From NCBI GenBank assembly GCA_036362985.1, contig JAYGXS010000010.1:6688078-6752077 (forward strand): DNA of 64,000 nucleotides. Reading direction: 5' to 3'. The stretch's first letter is position 1, and each line of letters starts with the position of its first letter. The translations under genes were made by a program, and so were the position numbers. The notes below the pieces were generated by a model. It saw nothing but the letters and a program-made list of their open reading frames with translations. It did no database searches and was not told where the DNA came from. The DNA comes from Ligula intestinalis (Eukaryota; Platyhelminthes; Cestoda; Diphyllobothriidea; Diphyllobothriidae). Positions 51,720 through 62,469 of the stretch are shown here, piece by piece.

Positions 51720-53635
51720 TCGAAAATTGCATCTGAGTTACCTCGCCTATCCCAGCACGGATTGCCGCAGGCCGCTTCGGCAGCAGTTATGTTTGCGGTT
51801 GCCGTTTTTATCCCACCATTGCAAGCGAGTGAAGGAGTTAGGACTAAGGTCAATGAACGGCTTCCAGCTAAAATGGTCATGATGACCCTACAGACTAGGT
51901 CTTCGTCGCTGGATACTGGAATGACAGGGATGGCCAGAGTGATAAGACCGAGACACATCATCGGACAATACGGACTGGTCCAAAATTGCGACAACATAGA
52001 ACGATTGATAACAATTACTGACCAGAATCTTCTCGTCGTTATACACACTTGTTTCAAACAACCCCCCTCCCCCTCAGCAGTTGCAAACATGTTATCCAAG
52101 CCATGACCACACGTCAAACCAAATAGTCTACATCTCAATACGCTCGAGGTGGGCCACCTTCGTACCCCACAGTCGATCGTTCGGAGGTGCGAAATTTGGA
52201 TAAGATCATGTATTTTTCCGTGCCGGCTTTACGCTCCGATTGTCGAATCGCAGTAAGAAACTTCACCCTAAACGTCTGAACGTTATGCCCTTGTCCAATC
52301 CAGAAACCCGTGTAGCGTTCAACGAAAGTCTCACTGCAAAGATCACAGATCAATTCGCTGTTCGCATCGAACCTGCACATAAAGTCCATAATCAAACTTC
52401 GCCCCATACTCAGTTGCCACACTTGGCAGACGCGCTACATTGTGCGATGAGTTCGGACTTTCAACAGCAGATTGTACCGACGAAGGACTAAATATCCACA
52501 CTAGCCCTGTACAAGCTACATTCGCTCGGCTGTCGACCTCCGAAATCTGGGCAGGTAACAAGGTACGAAAGAATATGTGTTGATGATTTTTTGGTACCAA
52601 AATAGCTGACGGGGCAGTTCGAAGTGAGTGTTGTCTCGTACGATGAAACTTTCATGAAAGTAATCTAAAACATAATTTAAGCGCCACAAAGCTCACCAGG
52701 CGGCCTCGGAAGATCGTAGTTAACATAAAGAAATTAATGCAGAATATTTGGAATACTGTTAAATATAATGTTAGCCCAGTTAGTAACTCTTTAGGAATTG
52801 AGAGCAAGGGATCACTTTTCATGACAAAACTCTCGACATAGAAACTAAAACTTTATAGTCCATCTTAAAAGAGTGGTCCATGAATAAAAAATTGAAGGCA
52901 GTAGGGAGCGACTAGACGATATCTGGGTCACGTATTGCACTCCGATGAGCTGACATTATTCGAGGTCAGCATCCCAGACATAAAGGTGGATTTTCTACTA
53001 GTTCCAGCTATGGCACCAAATGACAGCACATGTACTAACTGTTAGCTGGTAAATGTGCTGCCATTTTTCTAAGAACTAAAGTGCATATATTTTTGGTCTC
53101 TGTCTGTCTATTGACAGCATTTGTTCTGACAGAAAAAATTATACACCACATGGCATCTTCAACAGCGACGCGAGTAATTTTGCTGGGGGCTGCGTTCTCT
53201 CACAATGGGAGGACACAGAGACTAAAAGGTCCCATGTGTTTGCCTGTAAAGCCCTTAATAAACCGCACAAAAATTCTGGCACATATTGGCTGGAATTAAT
53301 TGTTTTAATGACCTTATTAAAAAGGTGTGCGTTTCCTTATTGTCCGACGCTTTACCATTCGGTCAGAACAAAAGACTTTCCATTGACTGCAGAAAATAAA
53401 TAAGAGGCTGAACCGTGATTGGCGAGATGGAAGAACACTTGTTCTGGAATTTTGTTTCAGCTGCCAATACCGCCAAGGTCCAACGCCGACGTACTCCTAG
53501 GACTTCTATCGGATACCAATGATACATATCCTCCAGACGAAAAAGAACTGGTCTCAAAAATTACCAGGAGTGAGCCTTCGTGACACCAATGGCCAGCAGT
53601 TGTCAGTGCCGCGTCTCTATTTTGGGGAACAGCTA
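51720..53635. other. No gene recognised
   Basis: Long but featureless frames on both strands (51711-52106 +, 51698-52138 -, 52135-52422 -). Possibly part of the Ty3/gypsy relic. No splice-supported exon seen. Confidence 0.35.
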
Positions 53636-53644
53636 ATCACAAAT

Positions 53645-53765
53645 GTTTATTTAGCTGACCCCATTGTGAAAAAAATCGCGGCATTCGGCGGGATTCGAAC
53701 CCGCATAGGAGAGGGGCCTTTCAGCCAAGCCAACGCTCTACCCACTTGAGCTACGAATGTCGCGC
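53645..53765 (-). repeat. tRNA-derived sequence (SINE-like or pseudo-tRNA)
   Basis: Minus strand: ACATTCGTAGCTCAAGTGGG TAGAGC gives 5' acceptor arm, TA at positions 8-9 and a perfect D stem (GCTC/GAGC); GCGGGTTCGAATCCCGC is a perfect T arm; CGAATGCC pairs with the acceptor at 6 of 7 positions. The anticodon region is about seven bases too long and does not fold cleanly. It is followed by seven T and CACAATGGGGTCAGCTAAAT. Pol III A and B boxes are intact. Confidence 0.6.
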
Positions 53766-53939
53766 TTCACACCATGAGTTTACTCACACTTGGATGGATA
53801 TTACCCGCCTGACTTTGCCGCTCACATGGAATCCACCAATGCGGGACAGCAAGTTGACTGCCCAAGCAGTATTTCCTAAGCAATCATCTAGAATTCACCA
53901 GAATGACAACTAGACTGATTTAATTATTAAGTTGGTTTG

Positions 53940-54270
53940 TAGCGGGTCGTGCGTGGCTGACTAGCTCGCGTCGTAGTGCACTTTCTCAAAGGCTTTCCGA
54001 TGCGGTTTCTCGAGGTCTCGATCAGCCTATCATAGTCCCCGCATCTACACGTATTGGGGAGGCGATAAATGGCATGCTTGCACGCGTTCCTGACGCAAGC
54101 TGCCTCTTTGCCCAAAATCTCCGGGCCGACCTAGCCAATGAAAGCTCTCCCTCTCTCTGCCCTCTGGCCCGACTACCCTCAGCCCTCATTTGGGCCCGGT
54201 TAACCTACTGACCGGACGTGTCTCTCCCGATTCAATCTACTCTCAGCTACTCTCCTCTCCGTTGTGTACA
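53940..54270 (+). repeat. Dispersed repeat R3, copy 2
   Basis: GGCTGACTAGCTCGCGTCG, AGTGCACTTTCTCAA, CGAGGTCTC, GCTTGCACGCG, GACGCAAG.TGCCTCTTT and GACCTAGCCAATGAAAGCT recur in the same order at 54632-54830. Confidence 0.85.
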
Positions 54271-54381
54271 CAATACATTCTTCCTACTGCTCCGGCATTT
54301 AACGACTTCTCCTCTGTAGTAAGTAGCCATGGTCTAAAGATCGCAGTTGCACGGTATAACTCATTTAACCCCCTGCGATAG

Positions 54382-54502
54382 GTTTGGCAGATTTAGTTAA
54401 TTTAGTTGACCCAATTGTGAACAAACTCGCGGGTTCGAATCCCGCCGAATGTCGCGAGTTTTTCCACATATGGGTCAACTAAATTAACTAAATCTGCCAA
54501 AC
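54382..54502. repeat. 121-bp fold-back with a tRNA T-arm at its tip
   Basis: Two 32-bp arms are perfect reverse complements: GTTTGGCAGATTTAGTTAAT at 54382 and onward to 54413, against 54471-54502. Inside is a second 9-bp inverted repeat, AAACTCGCG (54423-54431) / CGCGAGTTT (54453-54461). The tip holds GCGGGTTCGAATCCCGC, the T-arm and B box also seen in the tRNA-like sequence at 53688-53704, with the same flank (T-run, CACA, TGGGTCAACTAAAT). Confidence 0.88.
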
Positions 54503-54631
54503 TAACTTAATAATCACAGATTTTGCAAAGCTAGTCCCTGACCCGGCAACGACTCACACGTCTGCACGCGTAGGTAGACCCTGTCAATGACAACTGGCCG
54601 CTAGGATGCATGCAGCTCAGACATCACTGTA

Positions 54632-55095
54632 ACAGGTCGTGCCTGGCTGACTAGCTCGCGTCGAAGTGCACTTTCTCAATGGCTTACCGACGCGGTTACT
54701 CGAGGTCTCTATCAGCCAATCATAGTTCCTGCATCTATGAGGCGACGAATGGGGAGCTTGCACGCGTGCCCGACGCAAGTTGCCTCTTTTCCCAAAATCG
54801 CCAGGCTGACCTAGCCAATGAAAGCTATCTCGCTCTCTCTCTCTCTCTGTCTTCTGGCCCGACTACTCTAAGACCTCACTTGGAAATTGGCTCTGAGCGA
54901 GATGGGTTGGAGGCCGCGCACTCATGCGCCCTCCGGCCAAACAGCCATGCCGGACGGACTGGCAACTTTCCCGTAACTCTTCTGTAAACTGTTCCGTCAA
55001 CTCTGCCTTCCCAAGAATTCTCCAATATCCCAAGGAACCGGGCCTCGAAGCTTGTAGGTGTTAGGGTTAATCGTCTTAGCCTTAACTCCTATATC
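54632..55095 (+). repeat. Dispersed repeat R3, copy 3 (longest)
   Basis: The 5' half matches 53940-54190; the 3' half matches 15690-15885 (GCTCTGAGCGAGA, CCATGCCGGAC, ACCGGGCCTCGAAG, GTTAGGGTTAATCG, TTAGCCTTAACTCC). It therefore links the two partial copies into one family. Includes (CT)n at 54830-54847. Confidence 0.75.
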
Positions 55096-55720
55096 ACTTC
55101 GGACCGCGCCACTCCAGCGCAATGACGTGGGTTCTGATGTGTTGTGATTAGAGCCCGTTTCAAGGTTCTCCTTCGCCTTCAGTGAAAACTTCAGTGGGTC
55201 CTTTTTCTTTCTAGGGACGCTTGCAACCTCCACCAAATGCGGCTAACACAACCTAAGGTAGTAAAACGGTTGTTTCGTGGACTAGAATTATGCGGCGTTG
55301 TCTGCCGCGTCGGTCAAATTTCTGTCGAATGTGGAGATCCAATATCTCGCGGACCTTAACATGCCGTTTTCAGGATGATGTCTGGGATGGGCACAAAACA
55401 AGGTGGCCAGGTCAGTTGACATCAGCGCATAAGCACAATTAGTAAATTATGGAAGGAAACCTACCCGAACCGTGAATCTGGCTTGAAAAAAGCAGCATTT
55501 GAGAAAGTGGTATTCAGGCGAGAGTGTAGAATCCGTGTGTTTGACTTGGAATCTATGATCAGGCGCACGTAAATGTTTGCCGCACGCTGAGTTCTCGCGC
55601 CTTTGGAACCAGGTGTAAATAAGCGCATCTGGACTCCTCTGTTTTGGCATCAATCACTTCAAAATCTCCTACAATATATGCTTTGACCTCCCTGTGCACA
55701 ATATACTGTTCCTACCAATC
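55096..55720. other. No gene recognised
   Basis: Short frames only. ATAAGCACAATTAGTAAA at 55430-55447 also occurs at 59653-59670. Confidence 0.35.
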
Positions 55721-55730
55721 NNNNNNNNNN
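55721..55730. other. Assembly gap (ten N)
   Basis: Ten N; the true gap length is unknown. Confidence 0.98.
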
Positions 55731-55779
55731 AACCATGACGCCGGATAAAGCAATAGAGAAGGTGGGACGGCAGAGACCG

Positions 55780-55910
55780 CTACAACGTCACGTAGCGTTT
55801 TTATTGCCTGCTTTTTATAATGTGGCTTCACGCCATGAGAAGCAATTGCTATAATTTCATCTTGCAGCTTCTGGCGCGAGCTGAGAAAGTCAGCGACACT
55901 ATTCTCTGCC
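55780..55910 (+). repeat. Dispersed repeat R2, copy 1
   Basis: ACGTCACGTAGCG, TTTATTGCCTGCTTTT, TAATGTGGCTTCAC and CTTCTGGCGCGAGC match 58546-58640 in order. Confidence 0.7.
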
Positions 55911-56639
55911 AAGCTCGCGTGGTTAGTCTTTGCTTGAGTATATTTTTTCCCGAAAGCCGTAACTATTAATGTTTCGATTATCCTGAATAATTCTGCAAAT
56001 ATTCTCATTTTACGATTGTAAAGTACTATTGCAAACAGTTATTTTTAGTCATTCATCATTATGCCGGTACAGTGACGTAAAGAATAAAAAGTCAGTAAAT
56101 GGAAAAGTTTATAGCATTGTAAAGCTGGGTAGGGTGGAGGCTGGGCATAATTAAGTATCTGGGTTTCCCTCATCTTTTGAATTCGGACACCAGTGCATTT
56201 AGGACGTTGGTTGCGATGCTCCGTAAACTGACCTCTTTATTCTCCATGATGATGATACATGACTGAAAACAGTTGTTTGCCAAAACGCTGGGTAACTTTG
56301 GAAGCTTTGTTTACGGTAGACCAGAGTGGTAGGAACAGTTTTATACTCTGTACAGAAAAAATGGAGAAGAGGTAGTAGAAAATTGACCACGAGATGAGCG
56401 AGCAGGCCCACGGCAGAGGGGCGCGTCTGAAGTGAGGTGACCGCAGGATCGCCACAACGTCTGGAGTGACCTTTGTATGCGTCGGCCTTGACAGGTGATT
56501 GGTTAGACAGAAGGACGTAGGCAGCAGGCTGCGGTGAGTCTTCGCACGATCATCGTCCGCTCTGAGTAAGTCACCACACAGCCATCGAAGAAATGATATA
56601 AAGCGGCCCTGCTGATGCGAGAAACAGGAGACGGCGCAA
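55911..56639. other. No gene recognised
   Basis: A 153-codon minus-strand frame (56237-56698) overlaps repeat R2 and has no domain. Confidence 0.35.
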
Positions 56640-56865
56640 TTCGTGCGCGGCGACGTCACAATACGTTTTACTGTCTGCCTAATAAAACGCGCCTCCACGT
56701 GACTAAAGGCGCACGCTGTAACTCAACCTGACAACTCCTGGCGCGAGCACATAAAGGCGGAGAAATATCAAGGTCATCTATCAAGGTCATCTATTCAGTC
56801 TGTGTCTGACCGTATTTACCAACAGCCATAGTGATTACAGTTTCAACTAGGCTGGAACACTTTGG
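56640..56865 (+). repeat. Dispersed repeat R2, copy 2
   Basis: GCGGCGACGTCAC, TTTTACTGTCTGCCTAATAA, GGCGCACGCTGTAAC, GGCGCGAGCACATAA and CAGCCATAGTGATTACAGTT align with 58538-58735. A 17-bp duplication (ATCAAGGTCATCT twice at 56767-56793) is specific to this copy. Confidence 0.82.
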
Positions 56866-58494
56866 TAGATTTATTCGCGAGTAATTCTGTAATTACACGA
56901 GGCAGGGAGCATGCTCGGGGACAATCTCAAAGCAGAGTATGCTCGACGCTTACGCCATTAAAAATTTATTTTATTTTAGCTGTCTTTGTAGGAGTCTGCG
57001 GCGAAACACAACTACGTTAACTCACCCCGCCCTCGTTGGCCATGATTTTCATTCACGTGTGACAAATTATCCACTCCGCATGCTATCGGCCTTTCTAACG
57101 CTATCGATTAACCAGCCGCTTGATAAGGGTAGGAGTTTGAAGTCAATCGACACTTCCACTTCATTTGATTGGTTTTAGGCGGGAGAGCAGTAATCACGGC
57201 AGGTGCGGCTATACAACAGAACAGATGTTAACCGACTCAAGTGGACTTGCCAACTATTATTACGGTTATGCCTTTCTATTAGATATTATAACTTATAAGA
57301 CTTTTACATGTTATGTCATTATTATTTTGGGAAACCATTTGCTAGGCGCTTCTTTAGCTCATCCAACACCCTCGCTATGCGAAAATGGAGAGGCATAACG
57401 CGTGTCCAATCACAAGTGCAGGCATGATCAGTTATCTTACTCAGCCTAGTTGCTAGTGTGTCTGAAGCAATCATCTCTTGTGGCAAGAATACAGCGCAGG
57501 TCGGACACAGTGACATTTACTCTTTTGTTTGTTTTCTCGCTGTAGAGGTAGAAGTTGGTTGCTGTATATGTGACAAACAACGTAAATACCATGCCATTGC
57601 GAGTTCAGCAATAGATATGAAGGTATTCACTCGGTGAATACTTGGATTTCGATATCCTTATTTTTTGTCTTATGATCTCAGGTGAAATTGCACTGGTATA
57701 TTAGGGCTTGGGTGCTCTATTTCCCAGTTGATAACTGTGAGAAGATAGTCGCCCTGACTCTCCATGTCCTTCGGCTTCACGTAATGCGCCATGCGCTGGA
57801 CGACTCCCATGCTTTCACACTTGGACACCGTCCCACAGACTTCCTACAAACTTTTTCCTGCAGAATATAATATTCCTCCCATCGTGCGTCTCACTTCTTA
57901 GGCTCTTCCCACAAGGAACCCGGCCTTTAGGTAGCAGCGGCGAGGATTTTTACTTATTAAATTACCCACTGCGATACAGCCATTGAAAAATTGCAAAATC
58001 ACTTTACGACGTCATTTTATTGGCCTATAGAGGACGAAGGCGTTTCGATCACCAGAATCGTAACAAAAATATTCTGAGCTTTCGGACTCTTGTAGAAGTT
58101 CATCGGCAGAGACCAACGGGCAATGAAAAGCGAGCAACAGTTACAGGCGGTAGGAACAAATCAACTGTTAAAGGGGAATTGGGGGGGGGGGCGAAAAGTG
58201 GGGTGGGTGGAGGAAACTCGCAAATCACCAATATCGGCCCTGCGTATATGCCTGCGAAGAGCGATGTATGCGGGCGGCAGCTCACTACACCGATTGACTG
58301 AGTTTTCATCTGAGACCCAGGCTTCAATTGGTTTTCATCCTATCTTAATAGCGGCATGAGCAACTATCTTTGTGGCTGCGAAATTGAATTTGTGGACTAC
58401 CACCTACGACAATATGCCACCTTATCTGACAGCCAGCTTATGTTTATGTATACGCGAACCAAGCATTCGTCCAGTTTGTCGATGAAAAAGTGTA
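56866..58494. other. No gene recognised
   Basis: Short frames only. A G-run of ten lies at 58180-58190. The block AAGGAACCCGGCCTTTAGGTA (57914) weakly resembles repeat R3. Confidence 0.35.
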
Positions 58495-58850
58495 AAGCGG
58501 TCCTGCCGACGCGAGTAACAAAAGAGGGTGCTGTTCAGGCGCGGTGACGTCACGCAGCCTTTTACTGCCTGCTTTTAATGATGCGCCTTCACATGACGAG
58601 AGGTGCACGCTGTTACGCCATCCGACAACTTCTGGTGCGAGCACATAACAGCGGTGAAAATATTGTCGAACAAGGTCGTGTATTCAGTCTCTCTTTGAAT
58701 ATATTTGACGACAGCCATAGCGATTACAGTTTGTACTGTGCTGGAAATGTTTTCAAGTCCAATTTTATCTGAGAAAGCATATGCGTTGCTCAAAAGAGCC
58801 ACACCTAGCTCGCGAACCATACGTTCCCGACTCCCGCACTCGACCCTAAT
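58495..58850 (+). repeat. Dispersed repeat R2, longest copy
   Basis: Contains the blocks of 55780-55910 and 56640-56865 plus the 3' block (CCAATTTTATCTGAG...AAAAGAGCCACACC) found alone at 33445-33560, so it defines the family's extent. Confidence 0.82.
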
Positions 58851-59075
58851 GACATTCCCTTCTCGTCTTACAAATCTCGCAAGAACCGTCTCCATAGGTA
58901 TTTTGGAAACAAAAACGCATGTCAGAAATCGAACGACTGTCGAATTTGGTACATGTCCTGTTTCATTTGTTGCAGACCACATCGCGTGTTGTACACATCG
59001 AGCTGTCACTACCGAGCCCATACATCCACAGTGACATAGACAGAAGTAGGAGAAAAGTGAATTTCCCTTAAGCAA

Positions 59076-59641
59076 TTGGCAGGAGTTTCCTTGGTAGTGG
59101 CGGAAAAAAACTCCACATTTCCAGGTTTGTCGACAGCGATTCGAGCTCGATCCGAGCTCGATTTGAACACGATTAGGGTAAGGGGTTAGGATTAACGTTA
59201 TGGTTAGGGTCAGAGGTTAGGTTCAGGGTTAGTGTTAGGTTCAGTGTAGGATGGTGATGTCTTATGTAAAAAGCCGGAAGTTTCTGCTTAATATTGCAAA
59301 AAGTCTTCAAAATTCCATTATTACTGGGTTTTGGGCAAAGGAATGTTTTCGGGATAAAATTCCACATTTCCAAGTTTTTCGACAGCGATTCGTGCCTGAT
59401 TCGTGCTCAATTCGAGCTCGATTCGTTTTTTGCGCCTTTTTTCGATTTACGCGCCCAACGCCGTCGGCCTATGGCCACCGTATTAAATTATATCAACGAA
59501 ATTTTGCGACTTTTTTATTTTCACAAAATCCTTTTTAGTAAATAAGTTTTATCAACTTAAAAAAACCTACTCACGGTTACCGTATGGAAACAACCTACGG
59601 CTTGTTGTATCCAAGACCACTACCAAGGAAACTCCTGCCAA
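59076..59641. mobile_element. 566-bp element with perfect 25-bp terminal inverted repeats
   Basis: Left end TTGGCAGGAGTTTCCTTGGT AGTGG (59076-59100) is the exact reverse complement of 59617-59641. Inside are telomere-like runs (59171-59250) and two direct copies of a CCACATTTCCA.GTTT.TCGACAGCGATTCG block (near 59113 and 59363). No transposase ORF, so it is a non-autonomous (MITE-like) element. No clear target duplication flanks it. Confidence 0.82.
59171..59250 (+). repeat. Interstitial telomere-like repeats
   Basis: Degenerate TTAGGG/GGTTAG units: GATTAGGGTAAGGGGTTAGG, ATGGTTAGGGTCAGAGGTTA, CAGGGTTAGTGTTAGG. TTAGGG is the flatworm telomere unit; here it is internal and degraded. Confidence 0.75.
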
Positions 59642-60327
59642 ACTAATATGTATAAGCACAATTAGTAAACTGATCACAAATTCCATTCATAATCCTAGAC
59701 AAATGGTTAATACCAATAGCGCTGCCGACTCCGGAGTCCTTTGTGCGAAGAAAAAGAAGAAGAAGAAGAAGAAGAAGAAGAAGAAGAAGAAGAAGAAAAG
59801 ACCCAGCATCAACACTTACCAACAAAGATTGTAAACTTTCCCTCAAGAAATACATAGGACAAGCGACTACACAGTCACGAAGTCGGATTTTTTACAGGGA
59901 CCTCGTTAGGATAGGGAAATTTAGTAACCAGATATCAGGTTTTGCTCTCCTGAATGTGTTTACTTGTTTGCTGACGTTTCGGGCAGCTGGCCTGTCAGTC
60001 CTTTGTCAAACCTTATACCCAATTTATCGATCGGTTGTGTCTGTACATGTCGGCCGTGGTCTAATCGATTTTTCTTCGCTCGCTGCTTGGCCCCTCTTGT
60101 GGATTTTGGCAGTTAGTGCTGCGTTTGGCCTGCATCGTAGAAGACACTGGTAATCCTGCTTCCTCTTCCAGTTATCTCGTCCCAGGGCCGTCTTCGCTTG
60201 CAGCGAACAAAGAAACTAATTACAGTGAGTACAACATGACCGCTGATTTGTATCCCGGGAGTTCTGACTTTTGCAAACTTGAGAAGTTTACTAAATGCTC
60301 CCTTGGATGATGACCTCGATGATTTTG
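59642..60327. other. No gene recognised
   Basis: Contains (AAG)n at 59747-59798 and, near 59973, CTGACGTTTCGGGCA, a block similar to the CTGACGTTT at the 3' ends of the Penelope-like elements. A short retroelement 3' end is possible. Confidence 0.35.
59747..59798 (+). repeat. (AAG)n microsatellite
   Basis: About 15 AAG units. It explains the poly-Arg/Lys plus-strand frame (59743-60153). Confidence 0.92.
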
Positions 60328-61324
60328 TACAGTAGATTCACTATCTCATGCAATAGCTGCCGGAATTCTGAAATAAGTTTTCGATTGGAACATATTAATT
60401 GTGGATGGTTGGAGTAGAGATGATCATACAGCCTAATCTCAACATTTTTTAGACACTTAAGGAGGCTAGCTTTCTAACGAGTTTCTTTCTGACCGCCAAG
60501 ACAAATCATGTACTATAAAAAGTGACTACTTAAGTAGTATGCCCTATTGTCCTCAATTTCGACTGCCTTTATAGATTCAAATATATTTTTTTTGGAAAAA
60601 ATGCACGAAACAATTATTTCTTGTACTCTTTTGGTGGAAAATTACGATTTCTTTAAATTGTATACTTAAAAGAAGGGTATTTTCGGTTTTAAAAATAGTT
60701 TCTAAATTGCCGAATAATTTTGAAACTTTGTGACCGCTACGCTGGAATTCAAGGTTTACAAACTGAGTACTGTGTATATCCTGTTTAAGGAAAAGTACGT
60801 TTCGCCTAGTTGGACGAAGATCTCAGATAGTTCCCATAAAATGTTGCAATAGATGTGGAGCATGCTTTATACAGTAAAGGCAGCATTAACAAATGACGGA
60901 TACGGTGTTCACTGAATTTACACTTGACAGTTGTAAAAAAGCTCATCATTAGAAATTTTCCTAAGACCAAAAGATACCCTTTCTTGAAGTACAAAATTTG
61001 AAGAAGGCGTAATTCGCTAGAAAACGAGTACAAGAAATAATTTTTTCATGCACGTTTTCTAAAAAAATATATATGTATCAATAAAGGCAGTCGAAATTGA
61101 TGACAAAAACGCATATTACTAAAGTAGTCACTTTTTACGGTACATGTTTTGTCTTGGCGGTCAGAAAAAGCTCGTTAGAAAGCCAGCACCCTGAAGTGTC
61201 TAAAAAATATTGACATTAGGCTGTATGATCATCTTTATTACAACCATCCGCAATTAATATGTTCCAATCGAAAAATTATTTCAGAATTCCGGCAGCTATT
61301 GCATGAGATAGTGAATCTACTGTA
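60328..61324. mobile_element. 997-bp fold-back element, Tc1/mariner-type ends
   Basis: TA|CAGTAGATTCACTATCTCAT on the left is mirrored by ATGAGATAGTGAATCTACTG|TA on the right. Going inward, GCAATAGCTGCCGGAATTCT, TGATCATACAGCCTAAT, TGACCGCCAAGACAAA.CATGT, TTTCGACTGCCTTTAT and TTATTTCTTGTACTC all have inverted partners in 60990-61290, so each arm is over 400 bp and the element is almost one palindrome. CAGT termini and flanking TA fit Tc1/mariner. No transposase. Confidence 0.88.
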
Positions 61325-62465
61325 AGGCTAAATTAAACAAGGATCTACCTCTTCGAACGGATACAAGCCAACACAAACATATTCCTATCTAATAAGCCTG
61401 ATTAATCACAATTCAAGTAATTCTCTACCTGGTACGTGTTTCGTAGGAATGCAGAACAAAATGTGGATAAATTTGATAAAGAGGTTGAATTTCCTTTCGC
61501 CCTAATGACACTTTTATTTAAGTCACCACCAATCTTCTTTCTAAACCAACAGTCTCATCATAGCCGTGTTTCTGGTTGGTCTTCAGAAGGATCCGTGCCA
61601 GACGGCATATCCGTTGGAAGAACTTATTGGCAATTAGAAAAAAGTGTAACTGCACGTGCGTTGACCATGGTGTTGCTTGCAGTTGTGATGTCCGAGACGG
61701 ATTGCAGATTTGAATCCAAATCCTGCCGATCGATATCCTGCTGTGGTCGATAAGTCATGGTGGCTTCATGCGCTGCGGTCGGCCGTTATTGCTAAGGTCA
61801 AGGCCGCCTACTGCGCGTAGGCAAAAGTTTTAAATTCCAAGAGCGTTTCGGGCATCTTCGTGCGTACAATACGTGATCGAAATGCGACGCTTGGAGACGT
61901 AAACGCCGAAGTGGCCCTTATTCGTCTAATTTCAAGCAGTCTTCATATTTCAGTGTGTAGTGTCTCTTCGACCACGGGCGTCTTATTATTAATATAATAG
62001 TGTAAGACTAATAGTCTACGACCACCTGTTAAAACGTGTGACCTATAGGTAAGAGCGGCATTGGTTTTCTTTTATTCAAGCACCTCTTAAATCCTTCTCA
62101 CCAAAATTATTCTTTTAGGCCAACATATACCGACGAGATTGACAGTAATATTTAAAAAATAAAAAAGCGCCAAGCAACTGTGCTACTAGTTATAGTAGGC
62201 ATGTTGGCCTGTACGTACTGCATTCTCTGTTGCCTTCATAACCCTTACCTGCGATTGCCTTTGAAACGGGGTTCGAGTGAGAATCCACAATGTCAGGTCA
62301 ATAAACTTCTTAGTTCAGCGATCGCATCACCATCACCATTTTTTCTTATTCTTCTTCACAACTTTAGCGAGTATAAATGATCAATAATGCGAGCCCATGC
62401 TAAGAACAAGGTAAGATAAGCTGAGCAAGGTAGCCACGATCTAACGAAATCAACTGACCTGCGTT
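61325..62465. other. No gene recognised
   Basis: The 105-codon plus frame at 61436-61753 has no domain. GATTTGAATCC at 61709 resembles a pol III B box but lacks a matching A box. Confidence 0.35.
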
Positions 62466-62469
62466 TTTC

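Noticed and set aside
51698..52422. Minus-strand frames of 146 and 95 codons
   Set aside because: No motif, no splice support; possibly part of the Ty3/gypsy relic, but protease residues (DTG/DSG) could not be placed.
56237..56698. 153-codon minus-strand frame
   Set aside because: Its 5' part is antisense to repeat R2 and it has no recognisable domain.
58575..59075. 166-codon minus-strand frame
   Set aside because: Lies over repeat R2 on the opposite strand; the same region in other R2 copies is not open.
59171..59250. Chromosome end
   Set aside because: TTAGGG units are degenerate and lie between inverted repeats, with unrelated sequence continuing on both sides.
59743..60153. 136-codon frame starting with poly-Arg/Lys
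   Set aside because: Produced by the (AAG)n microsatellite; the remainder has no domain.
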